Assembly (NCBI GenBank): GCA_028277345.1
Contig: JANQGM010000006.1
Location: 1-64,000, forward strand
Origin: Candidatus Bipolaricaulota bacterium
GTDB taxonomy: Bacteria; Bipolaricaulota; Bipolaricaulia; UBA7950; UBA9294
Length of the DNA stretch: 64,000 nt
Reading direction: 5' to 3'
Position 1 is the stretch's first letter, and each line of letters starts with the position of its first letter. A program made the position numbers and the translations under genes. The notes beneath the pieces were generated by a model. It saw only the letters and a list, made by a program, of their open reading frames with translations, had not been told where the DNA came from and searched no databases. This document shows positions 15,595-25,309 of the stretch, one piece after another.

Positions 15595-16962
15595 ATGAGC
15601 ACTCAACACTCGACACGTGCATCCGAATCGACGTCCGGATTTCGGCGGAAGCTATCCGCCATGGAGCGAATGTCCCTCCACATGCCCAATCCAAATGTCG
15701 TCGTCGTCGCACAGCTATCCGAGCAATTGTCTGCTGGCGCGATTCAGCGAGGTCTTCCCGCACTCTGCCAGCGGCATCCACTGCTTGCTGTCCGCACGGA
15801 GGTAAAGGAGAATGGCGATGCATGGTTCACCACGGATCATGTCGGGTTGCCGCCCGTCCACGATGGAGATCTTCCAGCCGAGGCATCGTGGCGGTCCTTT
15901 GTCGCAGCAGAGCATCGTGAACGAATCGACTGGCTCACCGGCCCAATGGTTCGATTTCGCCTCCTCCAGCATGCGGGTCGGTCGATCTGCATGGTGGTCG
16001 CACATCATTCCATCTGTGACGGCCTCTCGCTGGTCTACGTTCTTCGGGACCTACTGGAGTGGGTCTGGACCGGAGATTTCGGCGAGCACGATTCGCGGTC
16101 CGTTGCCCTCCGCGATGCCGCGCCCCCCCTAAGATCATCGTTCCTCGAGAAGGCGATGCTGGGCGCGATGAGCCGCAAGTGGAAAGCTCAGAACGTTCAC
16201 TTCCGGCCTGGGGATTCGATCCGTTTGCACGAAGCATTCTGGACGTCGCATCAGAGTGCCGTTTGGACAGCGTCGCTCGGCGCAGACGAAACGAAGAAAC
16301 TCGTTCAGCTCTGCCACGCCGAATCCATCAGCATTGGGAACATCATCAACGCAGCTTTCCTGAAATCGCAAGCACAGCTTCAACCCAACCGTGACATCAA
16401 TAAGACGACGCTTGTTGCGGCCAGCATTCGGCATCTCCTTGCACCGAAAGCGGGCCAAGCCCTTGGGTTCTATGCAACTGGGGTTCGCGTCGGCTATTCC
16501 TACAACGTGCGCCAGTCGCTGCGGACAAATGCTCGCGCATTTAGCCAGCGTCTGACCCCACTCCTCACCCCAAAGACCCTGTTCGCGATGATGCGGCTGG
16601 CGCCTCTCGATCCCGGACTCATCGACGCCCTCGCCTATGCCAGGGGGGGCCTGTGCGACCAGCCTCTGGCTGTACGTTTCCTCAAACGCACGGGCAAAGA
16701 TCGGGTGATGGCCGGCTTGCTGATGTCCAATCTCGGCGCTGTTCCCATCAACTCAGAGCTACGTCCTCCCGTCGTCGACGCACTCTACGGTCCCATGGTC
16801 CTCTCCGACTCCACCGAGAAATATGTAGGCGCTGTTACCGTGGGAAATCGTCTTCACCTCAGCGTGTCCTACGATTCGTCCGTTGTAGATCGCGTGCGGC
16901 TCGAGGCCATTGGGGAAAGCGCCGTCGACGAGCTTCGCTCGCTGGCGACGGCCAGATCCTAG
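15595..16962 (+). CDS. Condensation-domain-like acyltransferase (PapA5/alcohol acetyltransferase type)
   Basis: A 455-residue protein of the CoA-dependent acyltransferase fold shared by condensation domains, PapA5 and wax-ester-type enzymes. The catalytic HHxxxDG motif is intact as HHSICDG near residue 140, preceded by VRFRLLQHAGRSICMVVA. The N terminus has the usual LSAMERMSLHMPNPN opening, and the C-terminal half carries LSVSYDSSVVD, a common latch-strand motif. It probably transfers an acyl group from CoA or a carrier protein to an alcohol or amine. It stands alone behind a TetR-regulated promoter, suggesting modification of a xenobiotic or secondary metabolite. Confidence 0.8.
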   Translation: MSTQHSTRASESTSGFRRKLSAMERMSLHMPNPNVVVVAQLSEQLSAGAIQRGLPALCQRHPLLAVRTEVKENGDAWFTTDHVGLPPVHDGDLPAEASWRSFVAAEHRERIDWLTGPMVRFRLLQHAGRSICMVVAHHSICDGLSLVYVLRDLLEWVWTGDFGEHDSRSVALRDAAPPLRSSFLEKAMLGAMSRKWKAQNVHFRPGDSIRLHEAFWTSHQSAVWTASLGADETKKLVQLCHAESISIGNIINAAFLKSQAQLQPNRDINKTTLVAASIRHLLAPKAGQALGFYATGVRVGYSYNVRQSLRTNARAFSQRLTPLLTPKTLFAMMRLAPLDPGLIDALAYARGGLCDQPLAVRFLKRTGKDRVMAGLLMSNLGAVPINSELRPPVVDALYGPMVLSDSTEKYVGAVTVGNRLHLSVSYDSSVVDRVRLEAIGESAVDELRSLATARS

Positions 16963-17100
16963 CCTTAGGAAAGGCTGGCAAGAGGCCGATCGCCCCCTCG
17001 CCATTATTCGAGGCATCGGAGCCACGCTAGCGTGAACCCTGGCCTCTCCTCCCGCACTCTCCCGGGCTTCGCATGTGCTTGAGAGAAGACGCGGAAACGG

Positions 17101-17802
17101 CTAGGGGACGACGCTCAGTGCCAACTCGATCATCCGTGTGAAGGTTCGCTCCCGTTCTTGTGACGACGCGCTGGCGCCCGTCACAAGGCTGTCGCTCACC
17201 GTCAGCACGGACAGCGCGTCAACACCATACTTGGCGGCCAACGTGTACAACCCGGCTGATTCCATTTCAACGACCAAGACGCCAAATGCCGCCCACAGCT
17301 TCCACGACTCGGGATCGTCGTGATAGAACGTGTCCGAGGTCAGGATATTGCCGACGCGAGTTGGGATGTTCTGGGCCTGAGCGACACGATACGTGGCGTG
17401 AAGCAGATCGAAGCTCGCCGTGGGCGCATAATCCATCCCCCCGAAGCGAAGCCGGTTGATCTGGGAGTCCGTCGATGCCGACATCGCCAGTACCAGATCC
17501 CCCACCTCAAGCTCCGGCTGCAGGGCCCCGCACGTCCCGACACGGACCAACGTCTTGACATCGTACTCCGTGATCAGTTCATTGACGTAAATCGAATGCG
17601 ACGGCACGCCCATTCCCGTTCCCATAACGGAAACTCGCTTCCCACGGTAGGTTCCCGTGAACCCAAGCATTCCTCGAACCTCGTTGAAGCAGACGGGATT
17701 TTCAAGCCACGTTTTCGCGATAAACCGCGCACGGTACGGATCGCCCGGCAATAGAATGCTGGGCGCAATCTCGCCGGGCTTGGCGCCAATATGGATACTC
17801 AC
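17101..17802 (-). CDS. deoD: Purine nucleoside phosphorylase, DeoD type
   Basis: A 233-residue hexameric-type [19 protein letters not shown] near the N terminus, the phosphate-site segment [24 protein letters not shown] and the ribose-binding [17 protein letters not shown] are all present. The active-site Asp that protonates the base is in TVSDSLVTG. This type has broad activity on 6-amino and 6-oxo purine nucleosides. It starts with GTG after AAAGGAGG. It complements the trimeric-type phosphorylase of the operon at 1.6-10.6 kb, so the cell has two distinct phosphorolytic enzymes within 10 kb. Confidence 0.92.
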   Translation of the reverse strand: MSIHIGAKPGEIAPSILLPGDPYRARFIAKTWLENPVCFNEVRGMLGFTGTYRGKRVSVMGTGMGVPSHSIYVNELITEYDVKTLVRVGTCGALQPELEVGDLVLAMSASTDSQINRLRFGGMDYAPTASFDLLHATYRVAQAQNIPTRVGNILTSDTFYHDDPESWKLWAAFGVLVVEMESAGLYTLAAKYGVDALSVLTVSDSLVTGASASSQERERTFTRMIELALSVVP

Positions 17803-18116
17803 GTGTCCTCCTTTGAACCCTGCTCTTGATTCCTCGTTCCACAGTTTAGTGGAAGCCGATGCGAGAAGACATCGTGCCGCTCCCGTTCATAGACCATCCT
17901 TCCACATGGTTTGCTCGACATGCGGGCTCGACATCCACTCGATTCTCTGCCTCGAACGGTCATCGCTCACTCGCCACGTCCGCGTTCTTCGAAAGCACCG
18001 AAGGCCATCGTCCGACGATGCATCGCCTTCCTGCTGGCACGCTGGATTGGAACTTGGCGATTCAAACGGTAAAGTCTCCGGGGCGCATTCGCCGCCGACT
18101 CGGGGAAGGGGCAAGA
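17803..18116. other. Intergenic region between deoD and a small zinc-ribbon gene
   Basis: About 310 bases. The open frame of the zinc-ribbon gene runs back through it, but its translation is low-complexity and has no conserved features. The divergent promoters of deoD and the zinc-ribbon gene should lie here; I could not single out convincing boxes. Confidence 0.4.
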
Positions 18117-18398
18117 ATGGACCACGATAAGGAAGGCCTGCTTCGAGCCATCGATGATCCTCATCTGAAGGATGCTCGCCCGTGTCCGTTTTGCGGCCTC
18201 CGGCAACTCTGCTTATGCCCCGGTCCTGTGACGATGTATCGACGGCAAACCTACCGTGTCGTATGTGGGATGTGTTCCGCGAAAGGTCCTCTTGGATTAT
18301 CCACGGAACACGCCATCCAACGCTGGAACGGAGAGAAACCTGGGCTAGCAAACTATGTTGATGAAAGCACCTCAGGCCCGATCTCGGACATGCTCTAG
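18117..18398 (+). CDS. Small Lar-like zinc-ribbon protein
   Basis: A 93-residue protein whose core resembles the restriction alleviation protein Lar family: PCPFCG, then about 25 residues later VVCGMCSAKGP, then an AIQRWNGE ending. The four cysteines of these two CxxC pairs would bind one zinc ion. An extra C-L-C motif sits between the pairs. Lar proteins from phage modulate restriction enzymes, but many chromosomal relatives have unknown roles. The ATG at 18117 has GGGGAAGGGG upstream. There is no phage or restriction gene nearby. Confidence 0.65.
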   Translation: MDHDKEGLLRAIDDPHLKDARPCPFCGLRQLCLCPGPVTMYRRQTYRVVCGMCSAKGPLGLSTEHAIQRWNGEKPGLANYVDESTSGPISDML

Positions 18399-18410
18399 CC
18401 GCGGCAAACG

Positions 18411-18890
18411 TTACCCGCCTGCGAAGACGGCGTGTAGCGCTTGATGGATCGCTCCCAGATGAGCGGCGGAATGAGCCAGGATGGCCAGTGATGCGCCGAT
18501 ATCATCCTCTCCCTCCCATTCCTCGACAGTTTCAATGGCAGCGATGGTGGAATCATAAGCCATCTTCAAATCAGCCTTCGTTTGGCTCCATGCCACCTCG
18601 TCAACGCGCCGCCGTTGCCAGCTTGCTTCCCAATCAACGTTGTCACTCGAGATTCCCCGTATGCAGTTGGTCAAAACGCCAAGGTAATAGCTGATATGGG
18701 CGACATGGCCAGCAAGGGTTGCCCCATTGGGCGAGATTGACTCTGAGGCTTGTTCAGGCGATACGTCAGCCAATGTTTGAAACAACGATCGATCACGGGT
18801 CAGAAAAAACCCTTGCGTTTTCACGAACGTTTCCGACAGAAGGTCAAGAAGCTCCTTCACAAATGCTGCTTCACAGATCGCATAGACCAC
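18411..18890 (-). CDS. DinB-like superfamily protein
   Basis: A 159-residue four-helix-bundle protein of the DinB/YfiT superfamily. The pattern GHVAHISYYLG in the first half and HSAAHLGAIHQAL near the C terminus places the usual three histidines of a divalent metal site. Such proteins are often thiol-dependent S-transferases or of unknown function. The GTG at 18890 follows AGGAGGACCT. It is the last gene of a minus-strand run that also includes VOC and a second DinB gene, a pairing of detoxification-type folds. Confidence 0.8.
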   Translation of the reverse strand: MVYAICEAAFVKELLDLLSETFVKTQGFFLTRDRSLFQTLADVSPEQASESISPNGATLAGHVAHISYYLGVLTNCIRGISSDNVDWEASWQRRRVDEVAWSQTKADLKMAYDSTIAAIETVEEWEGEDDIGASLAILAHSAAHLGAIHQALHAVFAGG

Positions 18891-18932
18891 AGGTCCTCCT
18901 CGCGTGGTTGCCCTCGTCTCCCTCGTTGTCCC

Positions 18933-19316
18933 CTAAGGACACTTTGAGTCAACTACCCAAATTGGATTTCCCTCTAGATCTGCAATCCCACCATACCAGA
19001 ACTGGTCGGTTTCATCCAGCGCTGGCCCGAAGGTGACAGCCCCGCCCCGTTCGGGCAGCATCGTAAACAAAGCGCGGACATCCTCGACTTCGATCTGCAT
19101 CAGCACCGTCGCGTTCTTTCGGTCGCCAGGGACAACGCCCATCTCCTTTGCCGGAGCAATGCCAATGTGTACCCCACCCTCGCTTTCCAAGTTGCAATAG
19201 CGATAGCCGTTCTCAAATCGCTTGGTCTCACGGAAACCCAGCACCTGGACGTACCAATCGACGAGCGCATCGTAGTTCTCTGCCAGAATCACCGTTTCAC
19301 GCTGGACAAGCCTCAC
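18933..19316 (-). CDS. VOC (glyoxalase/bleomycin resistance-like) protein
   Basis: A 127-residue vicinal-oxygen-chelate protein made of two beta-alpha-beta-beta-beta modules. The first module includes LVDWYVQVLGFRETKRFENGY and the second ends in IADLEGNPIWVVD, a standard C-terminal VOC strand. Family members are glyoxalases, dioxygenases or antibiotic-binding proteins; the metal ligands cannot be assigned with certainty. Its GTG start (19316) overlaps the stop of the upstream DinB gene by four bases (GTGA), so the two are co-translated. Confidence 0.82.
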   Translation of the reverse strand: MRLVQRETVILAENYDALVDWYVQVLGFRETKRFENGYRYCNLESEGGVHIGIAPAKEMGVVPGDRKNATVLMQIEVEDVRALFTMLPERGGAVTFGPALDETDQFWYGGIADLEGNPIWVVDSKCP

Positions 19317-19828
19317 TTTACCCTCCGATCACGCGTCTTCCGGGCCTCGTTCGGGCCCCTCATCCGTTTCAGCAGCGACACTTGGCCATTGTGATACACC
19401 GAGTGCTCAATGGCACCCAATAGCACCTCGGCGAAGGTGTGTTTCGATCGAGAGGACACTGGCTGATCAAGGCGGGCTCGGTCAAATCCTTCGACGGCTC
19501 CCAACAGGAGTTCTCGTTCATCTCGCACCAAGGCACGATCAGCGGCCCACGCGTCGTGTGAGGGCGCGGCCGGAGGATTCGGCCAGTTCGAGGGAGCCCT
19601 TGGGAATCCTCCCTTGGGGCCGTTGACAAGCATTCGACGCACAGCATATTCCCAATACGCGATGTGCAGGGCAAGCTCCCAAATACTGTGCTTAACGCCC
19701 TCCGGCTTCCAGAGGGCGCGCTCCCATGATACGTTCCGCAGGTTTCCGGATGGCGAGGGACCACCAAACCACCGTCCCGCCTTCGTTTCAAGTCCATGAT
19801 GAATTAGATCGATCGTTTTCTCAGGCAT
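19313..19828 (-). CDS. DinB-like superfamily protein
   Basis: A 171-residue DinB-fold protein with HSIWELALHIAYWEY in the first third and IEHSVYHNGQVSLLKR near the C terminus, giving the metal-binding His trio. The internal R-D-E-R-E-L segment and Trp-rich N terminus resemble other bacterial DinB proteins. The ATG at 19828 is chosen because the frame upstream of it lacks family similarity. It overlaps the VOC gene by four bases and follows the CDP-alcohol phosphatidyltransferase gene by 50 bases. Confidence 0.82.
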   Translation of the reverse strand: MPEKTIDLIHHGLETKAGRWFGGPSPSGNLRNVSWERALWKPEGVKHSIWELALHIAYWEYAVRRMLVNGPKGGFPRAPSNWPNPPAAPSHDAWAADRALVRDERELLLGAVEGFDRARLDQPVSSRSKHTFAEVLLGAIEHSVYHNGQVSLLKRMRGPNEARKTRDRRVK

Positions 19829-19877
19829 CGCCGCCTCCTCGCACAATCCTACACCAGGTGCAGCAGATGATGCGCGT

Positions 19878-20414
19878 TCAGGCCGAAGTGCCTCGGCCCG
19901 AGGCGAGCCGGTTTGCAAGCACGGCCATGCTCAGGACAAAGAGAACCAGGGTCAGCCCTTGTGATACGAAGGCCGATGCGCCGAACAAGAGCACGCCCAC
20001 CATCACGTACAGATAAGCGCCGTAGTACTTGCCAAGCCAGTCATAGCGGAGGTTTCCTCTCGGCGATGTCGCGAAAAACATCACGGCGACAACACAGGGA
20101 ACACCGGGAACCCATGTGGGGAGCGCTCCATTGAATGCGAGAACGCCCAAGAGTCCGATTGTGACAACCATATCGGCAACGGCATCCATGTACGCGCCCC
20201 AGCGAGAGGCTACCCGCCATCGACGTGCCAACCGGCCATCCAGCCAATCGCTCAACACGACCAGGCCATAAAGGAGTAACGTTGCCGTCGACTTCCCCTG
20301 CATCCACGCGAAGCCGATGACAGGAAGCAGCGCGATGCGCAGCCCAGAGATCGCGGACGGAATCCAGCGAAGGCGGTTTGATGCCCCCTCTTCAGGAGGT
20401 CGATGCGAGGACAC
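19878..20414 (-). CDS. CDP-alcohol phosphatidyltransferase family protein
   Basis: A 178-residue membrane enzyme with the complete family motif DGxxARx8GxxxDxxxD: it reads SDWLDGRLARRWRV and then WGAYMDAVADM. These acidic residues bind two metal ions and the CDP-alcohol. Several hydrophobic helices follow, consistent with a phospholipid-synthesis enzyme in the cytoplasmic membrane; the acceptor alcohol is unknown. A GTG at 20414 lies one base after the MarR stop and is the most economical start. Translation is then coupled to the MarR gene, which probably regulates it. Confidence 0.85.
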   Translation of the reverse strand: MSSHRPPEEGASNRLRWIPSAISGLRIALLPVIGFAWMQGKSTATLLLYGLVVLSDWLDGRLARRWRVASRWGAYMDAVADMVVTIGLLGVLAFNGALPTWVPGVPCVVAVMFFATSPRGNLRYDWLGKYYGAYLYVMVGVLLFGASAFVSQGLTLVLFVLSMAVLANRLASGRGTSA

Positions 20415-20415
20415 G

Positions 20416-20880
20416 TTAGCTCGGCACTCGATGATCCAGCCCATCCACAACACGGGTGAGCAGATCCACAAAGTGTCGCTGGTGTGCCTCTTCGCCGAGG
20501 CTATCCAGAATCCGTACCGCCAGCTCGCGCTCGGATCGCGCATGCATGTCCATGTAGGCCTTCCCAGTCTCCGTCAGCTGCACTCCATACGAGCGGCGAT
20601 CCCGGTCCGTAAGCGTCCTTTTCAACAGATCGTGCCTCTCCAACCGATCGATCACGCTCGTCAGCGTACTGTGCGGCATGTGCAGGACTTCTCTAATCTC
20701 ACGCAGAATAATGTCATCGCGTTCGTCGACCATCTTTAGAACCATTCTGTCGCCGAGGGAGAGCGGAAGACATTCGTCGGAGATGCGATCATACTCCGAC
20801 TGAAGTGCGAACCAGGCTTGCGCGATCACCCGGCGAACGCTTTCAATCCGTGCGGGGTCAATGGGCGAACGACCTGTCAT
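20416..20880 (-). CDS. MarR family transcriptional regulator
   Basis: A 154-residue winged-helix regulator of the MarR family. The helix-turn-helix and wing are visible in REIREVLHMPHSTLTSVIDR and LTDRDRRSYGVQLTETGK, where the Asp-Arg-Arg wing signature is intact. The N- and C-terminal helices would form the dimer. It heads a minus-strand operon with the phosphatidyltransferase. A long imperfect inverted repeat about 20 bases upstream of its ATG is probably its own operator, implying release by a small aromatic or lipophilic ligand. Confidence 0.88.
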   Translation of the reverse strand: MTGRSPIDPARIESVRRVIAQAWFALQSEYDRISDECLPLSLGDRMVLKMVDERDDIILREIREVLHMPHSTLTSVIDRLERHDLLKRTLTDRDRRSYGVQLTETGKAYMDMHARSERELAVRILDSLGEEAHQRHFVDLLTRVVDGLDHRVPS

Positions 20881-20902
20881 GATGACTCCTCTTCCGATAG
20901 CT

Positions 20903-20935
20903 ATGACGAATATCGTTTTATTCGATACTCGTCAT
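20903..20935. promoter_or_regulatory. Long inverted repeat, probable MarR operator
   Basis: ATGACGAATATCG and CGATACTCGTCAT match at 12 of 13 positions around a seven-base TTTTATT centre. It lies 22 bases before the MarR start. MarR dimers bind palindromes of similar size, so autoregulation is likely. Confidence 0.65.
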
Positions 20936-20982
20936 GCTAAGCACTGCGGCGGCACTGAGCAAGAAAAGTGAGGATTAACAGC

Positions 20983-21010
20983 AAAAGGGCCCAGCAAAGC
21001 TGGGCTCTTT
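20983..21010. terminator. Rho-independent terminator, probably bidirectional
   Basis: AAAAGGGCCCAGC pairs with GCTGGGCTCTTT around an AAA loop, giving a strong GC-rich stem. On the minus strand the stem is followed by a T-run, so it ends the Crp/Fnr gene transcript at 21030. Confidence 0.85.
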
Positions 21011-21029
21011 CACGTCAATACCACCTTGT

Positions 21030-21692
21030 CTACAGAGCAGAGATCTTCTTGCGCAGGCCATCCTCGCTTTTGATGACGATGCGGTAGCGACTCTTGTCGA
21101 GGATACCCTCGCGCGCAAAACGATTGAGAGCCAGCGTCGTATTCTCACGCGCCGAGCCGATCATATCGGCGAGTTCTTTGTGCGTCACCGAGATGCCGAT
21201 CAAGATGCCTTCCTTGGTCTCCACGCCATAATCGTCGGATAGCTTGAGGAGTTGTCGGGACAGCCGTGCCTGGATGTCTCGGAAGGCCAGATCTTCGAGC
21301 GTCTCTTCGAATTCTTTCATCCGCGCCGCGAAGTGATGGACGAGCATGGGAAGCCCGGTCGTATCGTCCTCCATCACGGAAAGGAATCGTTTCTTCTCGA
21401 TGCTCCGAACCACGGAATCCTCGATCGCCGAAGCCAGGTGCCGACGGAGCGTCTCTCCGACAAGGCACATCTCTCCAAAAATCTCGCCTTCATCAACGAT
21501 GCGCAACGTAAGTTTCTTGCCGGATTCATCGAGATAGGCAAGTTTGACGCGCCCGGATTCCACCAGATAAATGGTGCTGCTCGGTGTGCCTGGATGATAA
21601 ATCGTCTCGCCGCGATCAAGCTCGAGAAGGTCGCCGCAATTGGCGAGCAGCTCGGTAAAACTGATCTTCTTATTCGTGGTCGTCGAAAACAT
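21030..21692 (-). CDS. Crp/Fnr family transcriptional regulator
   Basis: A 220-residue regulator with an N-terminal cyclic-nucleotide-binding beta-roll (about 20-120, containing FGEMCLVGE) and a C-terminal winged helix with VTHKELADMIGSARENTTLALNRFAREG as recognition region. There is no Fnr-type N-terminal cysteine cluster, only Cys19 and one in MCLVGE, so oxygen sensing by an iron-sulfur cluster is unlikely. The effector cannot be read. It lies downstream of the 16S rRNA gene on the same strand, with about 200 bases between and no obvious terminator, so some readthrough is possible. Confidence 0.88.
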   Translation of the reverse strand: MFSTTTNKKISFTELLANCGDLLELDRGETIYHPGTPSSTIYLVESGRVKLAYLDESGKKLTLRIVDEGEIFGEMCLVGETLRRHLASAIEDSVVRSIEKKRFLSVMEDDTTGLPMLVHHFAARMKEFEETLEDLAFRDIQARLSRQLLKLSDDYGVETKEGILIGISVTHKELADMIGSARENTTLALNRFAREGILDKSRYRIVIKSEDGLRKKISAL

Positions 21693-21892
21693 CCATCCTC
21701 CCTCTGTTCTGTACCGAAAGACTATCGGGTCGAAGAGAGAACGGGCAGGAAGACCAGCCGGTTTTCATGACCAATTGCAGCGGAAAAAGGGTAACGCATG
21801 TCACCTAGTTGTGGGACGGCGGGAAATGGGATGAAAAGGGACAGCGCGATAAGCAGATTCGATTCGTTGTGTGTTGTTGGTCTGTACTCCCT

Positions 21893-23456
<1,564 letters not shown>

Positions 23457-23568
23457 TATGTTTTGATCCTTATACATCGAAAATCGATGGGTGTTACATC
23501 GAATCAGGTGTTGCAAAGAACACAACTATCACGCTATCCACTTTTCAAAGACCAACAAGCAGGGAGGA

Positions 23569-23597
23569 AGTATAGCGGGGGTCATCGGGACTGTCAA
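23569..23597 (-). promoter_or_regulatory. Sigma-70 promoter of the 16S rRNA gene
   Basis: On the minus strand a perfect TTGACA (23592-23597) and TATACT (23569-23574) are separated by 17 bases. It lies about 113 bases before the mature 16S 5' end. The leader contains a TCTTTGAAAA segment that resembles a BoxA-type antitermination signal. This is the strongest promoter match in the window. Confidence 0.85.
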
Positions 23598-23644
23598 GGA
23601 AAATCCGAGAATGCCCGAACCCCCGTACCTATCTGTCTTCCTCG

Positions 23645-23674
23645 TTGACGGAATACTACACAATGGCCTAAGGT
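23645..23674 (+). promoter_or_regulatory. Probable promoter of ddl
   Basis: TTGACG (23645-23650) and TAAGGT (23669-23674) are 18 bases apart, 28 bases before the GTG start of ddl. It would be divergent from the 16S promoter, with the two -35 boxes about 48 bases apart. Confidence 0.45.
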
Positions 23675-23701
23675 AATGCAAGGCGATTGGAGGAGGCTTG
23701 C

Positions 23702-24682
23702 GTGAAACGAACCATTGGCATTCTGTCAGGAGGCGACTCCCCTGAACGATCCGTCTCCCTGACATCGGGAAGAGGCGTTTACGAAGCACTGCAGGCTCGC
23801 GGACACGAGGCGAGGCTGCTTGAGATCGCCTCACTCGACGATCTCGTGCCGGCGTTAAACGGCATCGACGTGGTGTTCAACGTCCTGCACGGCGGCGCTG
23901 GCGAGGATGGAACGGTCCAGATGTTGCTCGACGTTATGGAGATTCCCTACGCCGGATCCGGTCCACTGGCCAGTGCACGCGCCATGGATAAGGCGCAGGC
24001 CAAGGCGTTGTTCCGTTCCAAGGACCTGCCTACGCCGGATAGCGTGACCGCGACAGCGGCCACCCTTGAGGACGCCTTGCGCGACGCCGAGACGCACCTC
24101 GCTTTCCCGCTCATTGTGAAGCCTCAATCGGGCGGGTCGACCATCGCCGTGTCTCGCGTCTCCAATGCCACGGCGCTTCGTGCCTCCGTCCTCGCCATTC
24201 TCGATGCGTTCGATGCCGCACTGATCGAATCCTTCATCTCGGGACGTGAGCTGACCGCCGGCATCCTGCGGATCGACGATGAAGACATCGCCCTGCCCGT
24301 GATCGAAATTCGCTTTACGCATGAGCTGTTCGATTTCGAGGCGAAGTACACGGACGGCGAAGCCGAGTTCCTCGCGCCGGCGCCCATCGCCGATGAAACC
24401 GCTTCCCAGGTCCAGTCCATCGCCCTCGAAGCGCATCATGCCTTGGGGTGTCACGGCTATTCCCGCGTTGATTTCAGGCTCGGCGAAGACGGAGTCCCGT
24501 ACCTGCTGGAAGTCAATACGCTTCCCGGCATGACGCCGTTGTCCGACTTGCCGCGTGCCGCCGCGCTCATCGGAATCGACTACGGCGACCTGGTCGAACG
24601 AATGCTCAAAACCGCAACGACGGTTCGCCCGGCTTCGCGCACGCAGGAAGGGGAAGTTCAACAGGGAGAAGAAGAGGAGTAG
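23702..24682 (+). CDS. ddl: D-alanine--D-alanine ligase
   Basis: A 326-residue ATP-grasp ligase that joins two D-alanines for peptidoglycan precursor synthesis. The N-terminal domain has GGDSPERSVSLTSG, the substrate-binding opening typical of Ddl. VFNVLHGGAGEDGTVQ, IPYAGSGPLASARAMDK and the C-terminal LLEVNTLPGMTPLSDLPRAA, with the metal-binding Glu and Asn, are intact. The GTG at 23702 follows GGAGGAGG. A DinB gene starts two bases after the stop. It implies a murein-containing cell, as does uppP at the right edge. Confidence 0.93.
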   Translation: MKRTIGILSGGDSPERSVSLTSGRGVYEALQARGHEARLLEIASLDDLVPALNGIDVVFNVLHGGAGEDGTVQMLLDVMEIPYAGSGPLASARAMDKAQAKALFRSKDLPTPDSVTATAATLEDALRDAETHLAFPLIVKPQSGGSTIAVSRVSNATALRASVLAILDAFDAALIESFISGRELTAGILRIDDEDIALPVIEIRFTHELFDFEAKYTDGEAEFLAPAPIADETASQVQSIALEAHHALGCHGYSRVDFRLGEDGVPYLLEVNTLPGMTPLSDLPRAAALIGIDYGDLVERMLKTATTVRPASRTQEGEVQQGEEEE

Positions 24683-24684
24683 AG

Positions 24685-25170
24685 ATGAAAGAGATCGATC
24701 GCATCCGCGAACAGATGAAGCACCTCTTTATCGAGAAGGATTGGGTGGGGATCGCGATCGAGGAACTCCTTGCCGACATCCCCGCCGAACAGGCGCGCCT
24801 CGTTGTTGCGCCTTGGCGGCACAGCATCTGGGAGATTGTGCTCCATCTTCGAACCACGCAGCAGCTCATCTTGGATCACGTTCGCCGCATCGATCGCCCT
24901 TTCCAACCGGGAGACGACTGGCCGAGCGTGCCGGATCCCTCATCCGCAGCGTGGGAAAAGACCAAGAAGGACCTCTTGGCCGCAGACGAGGCGCTGCGAG
25001 CCGAACTCCAGGGATTTCCCGACGATGCCTTGGGAAAACAGCTCACAACGTGGGGAAGATCGGCCTACAACGACTTCCACGGCTACATCAAGCATGCCTA
25101 TTACCATGCCGGACAGATCGGCGTCCTCAAGCGCCTTGCCGTCGGAGCGCAAGGGCCGTCTTCGACCTGA
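24685..25170 (+). CDS. DinB-like superfamily protein
   Basis: A 161-residue DinB-fold protein. HSIWEIVLHLRTTQQ in the first half and IKHAYYHAGQIGVLKR near the end supply the characteristic histidines for a divalent metal. AGAAGAGGAG precedes the ATG, which lies two bases after the ddl stop, so the two are co-transcribed. Family members are metal-dependent thiol transferases or uncharacterised stress proteins. It is one of five intact DinB genes in this window. Confidence 0.83.
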   Translation: MKEIDRIREQMKHLFIEKDWVGIAIEELLADIPAEQARLVVAPWRHSIWEIVLHLRTTQQLILDHVRRIDRPFQPGDDWPSVPDPSSAAWEKTKKDLLAADEALRAELQGFPDDALGKQLTTWGRSAYNDFHGYIKHAYYHAGQIGVLKRLAVGAQGPSST

Positions 25171-25309
25171 AATCATCCCTACAGCTCCGAAATACAGACG
25201 CTCCACTCGTTTGAAGAGAACGACTCGAATGGGGACAATACGGCCCGGTTGACGGGCGAGAGGTCGGCCCTGAGAACGGACCTCGTGAGCGCCTCGGAGG
25301 TGTCACACC

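Noticed and set aside
17023-17034. CACGCTAGCGTG palindrome between convergent acyltransferase and deoD genes
   Set aside because: A 12-base palindrome without loop or U-run between gene ends; may be chance, and no regulator or terminator role is supported.
21700-21890. tRNA-Ile or tRNA-Ala in the region after the 16S gene
   Set aside because: No cloverleaf or T-loop GTTCGA pattern could be found in the 190 bases read, so no spacer tRNA is called.
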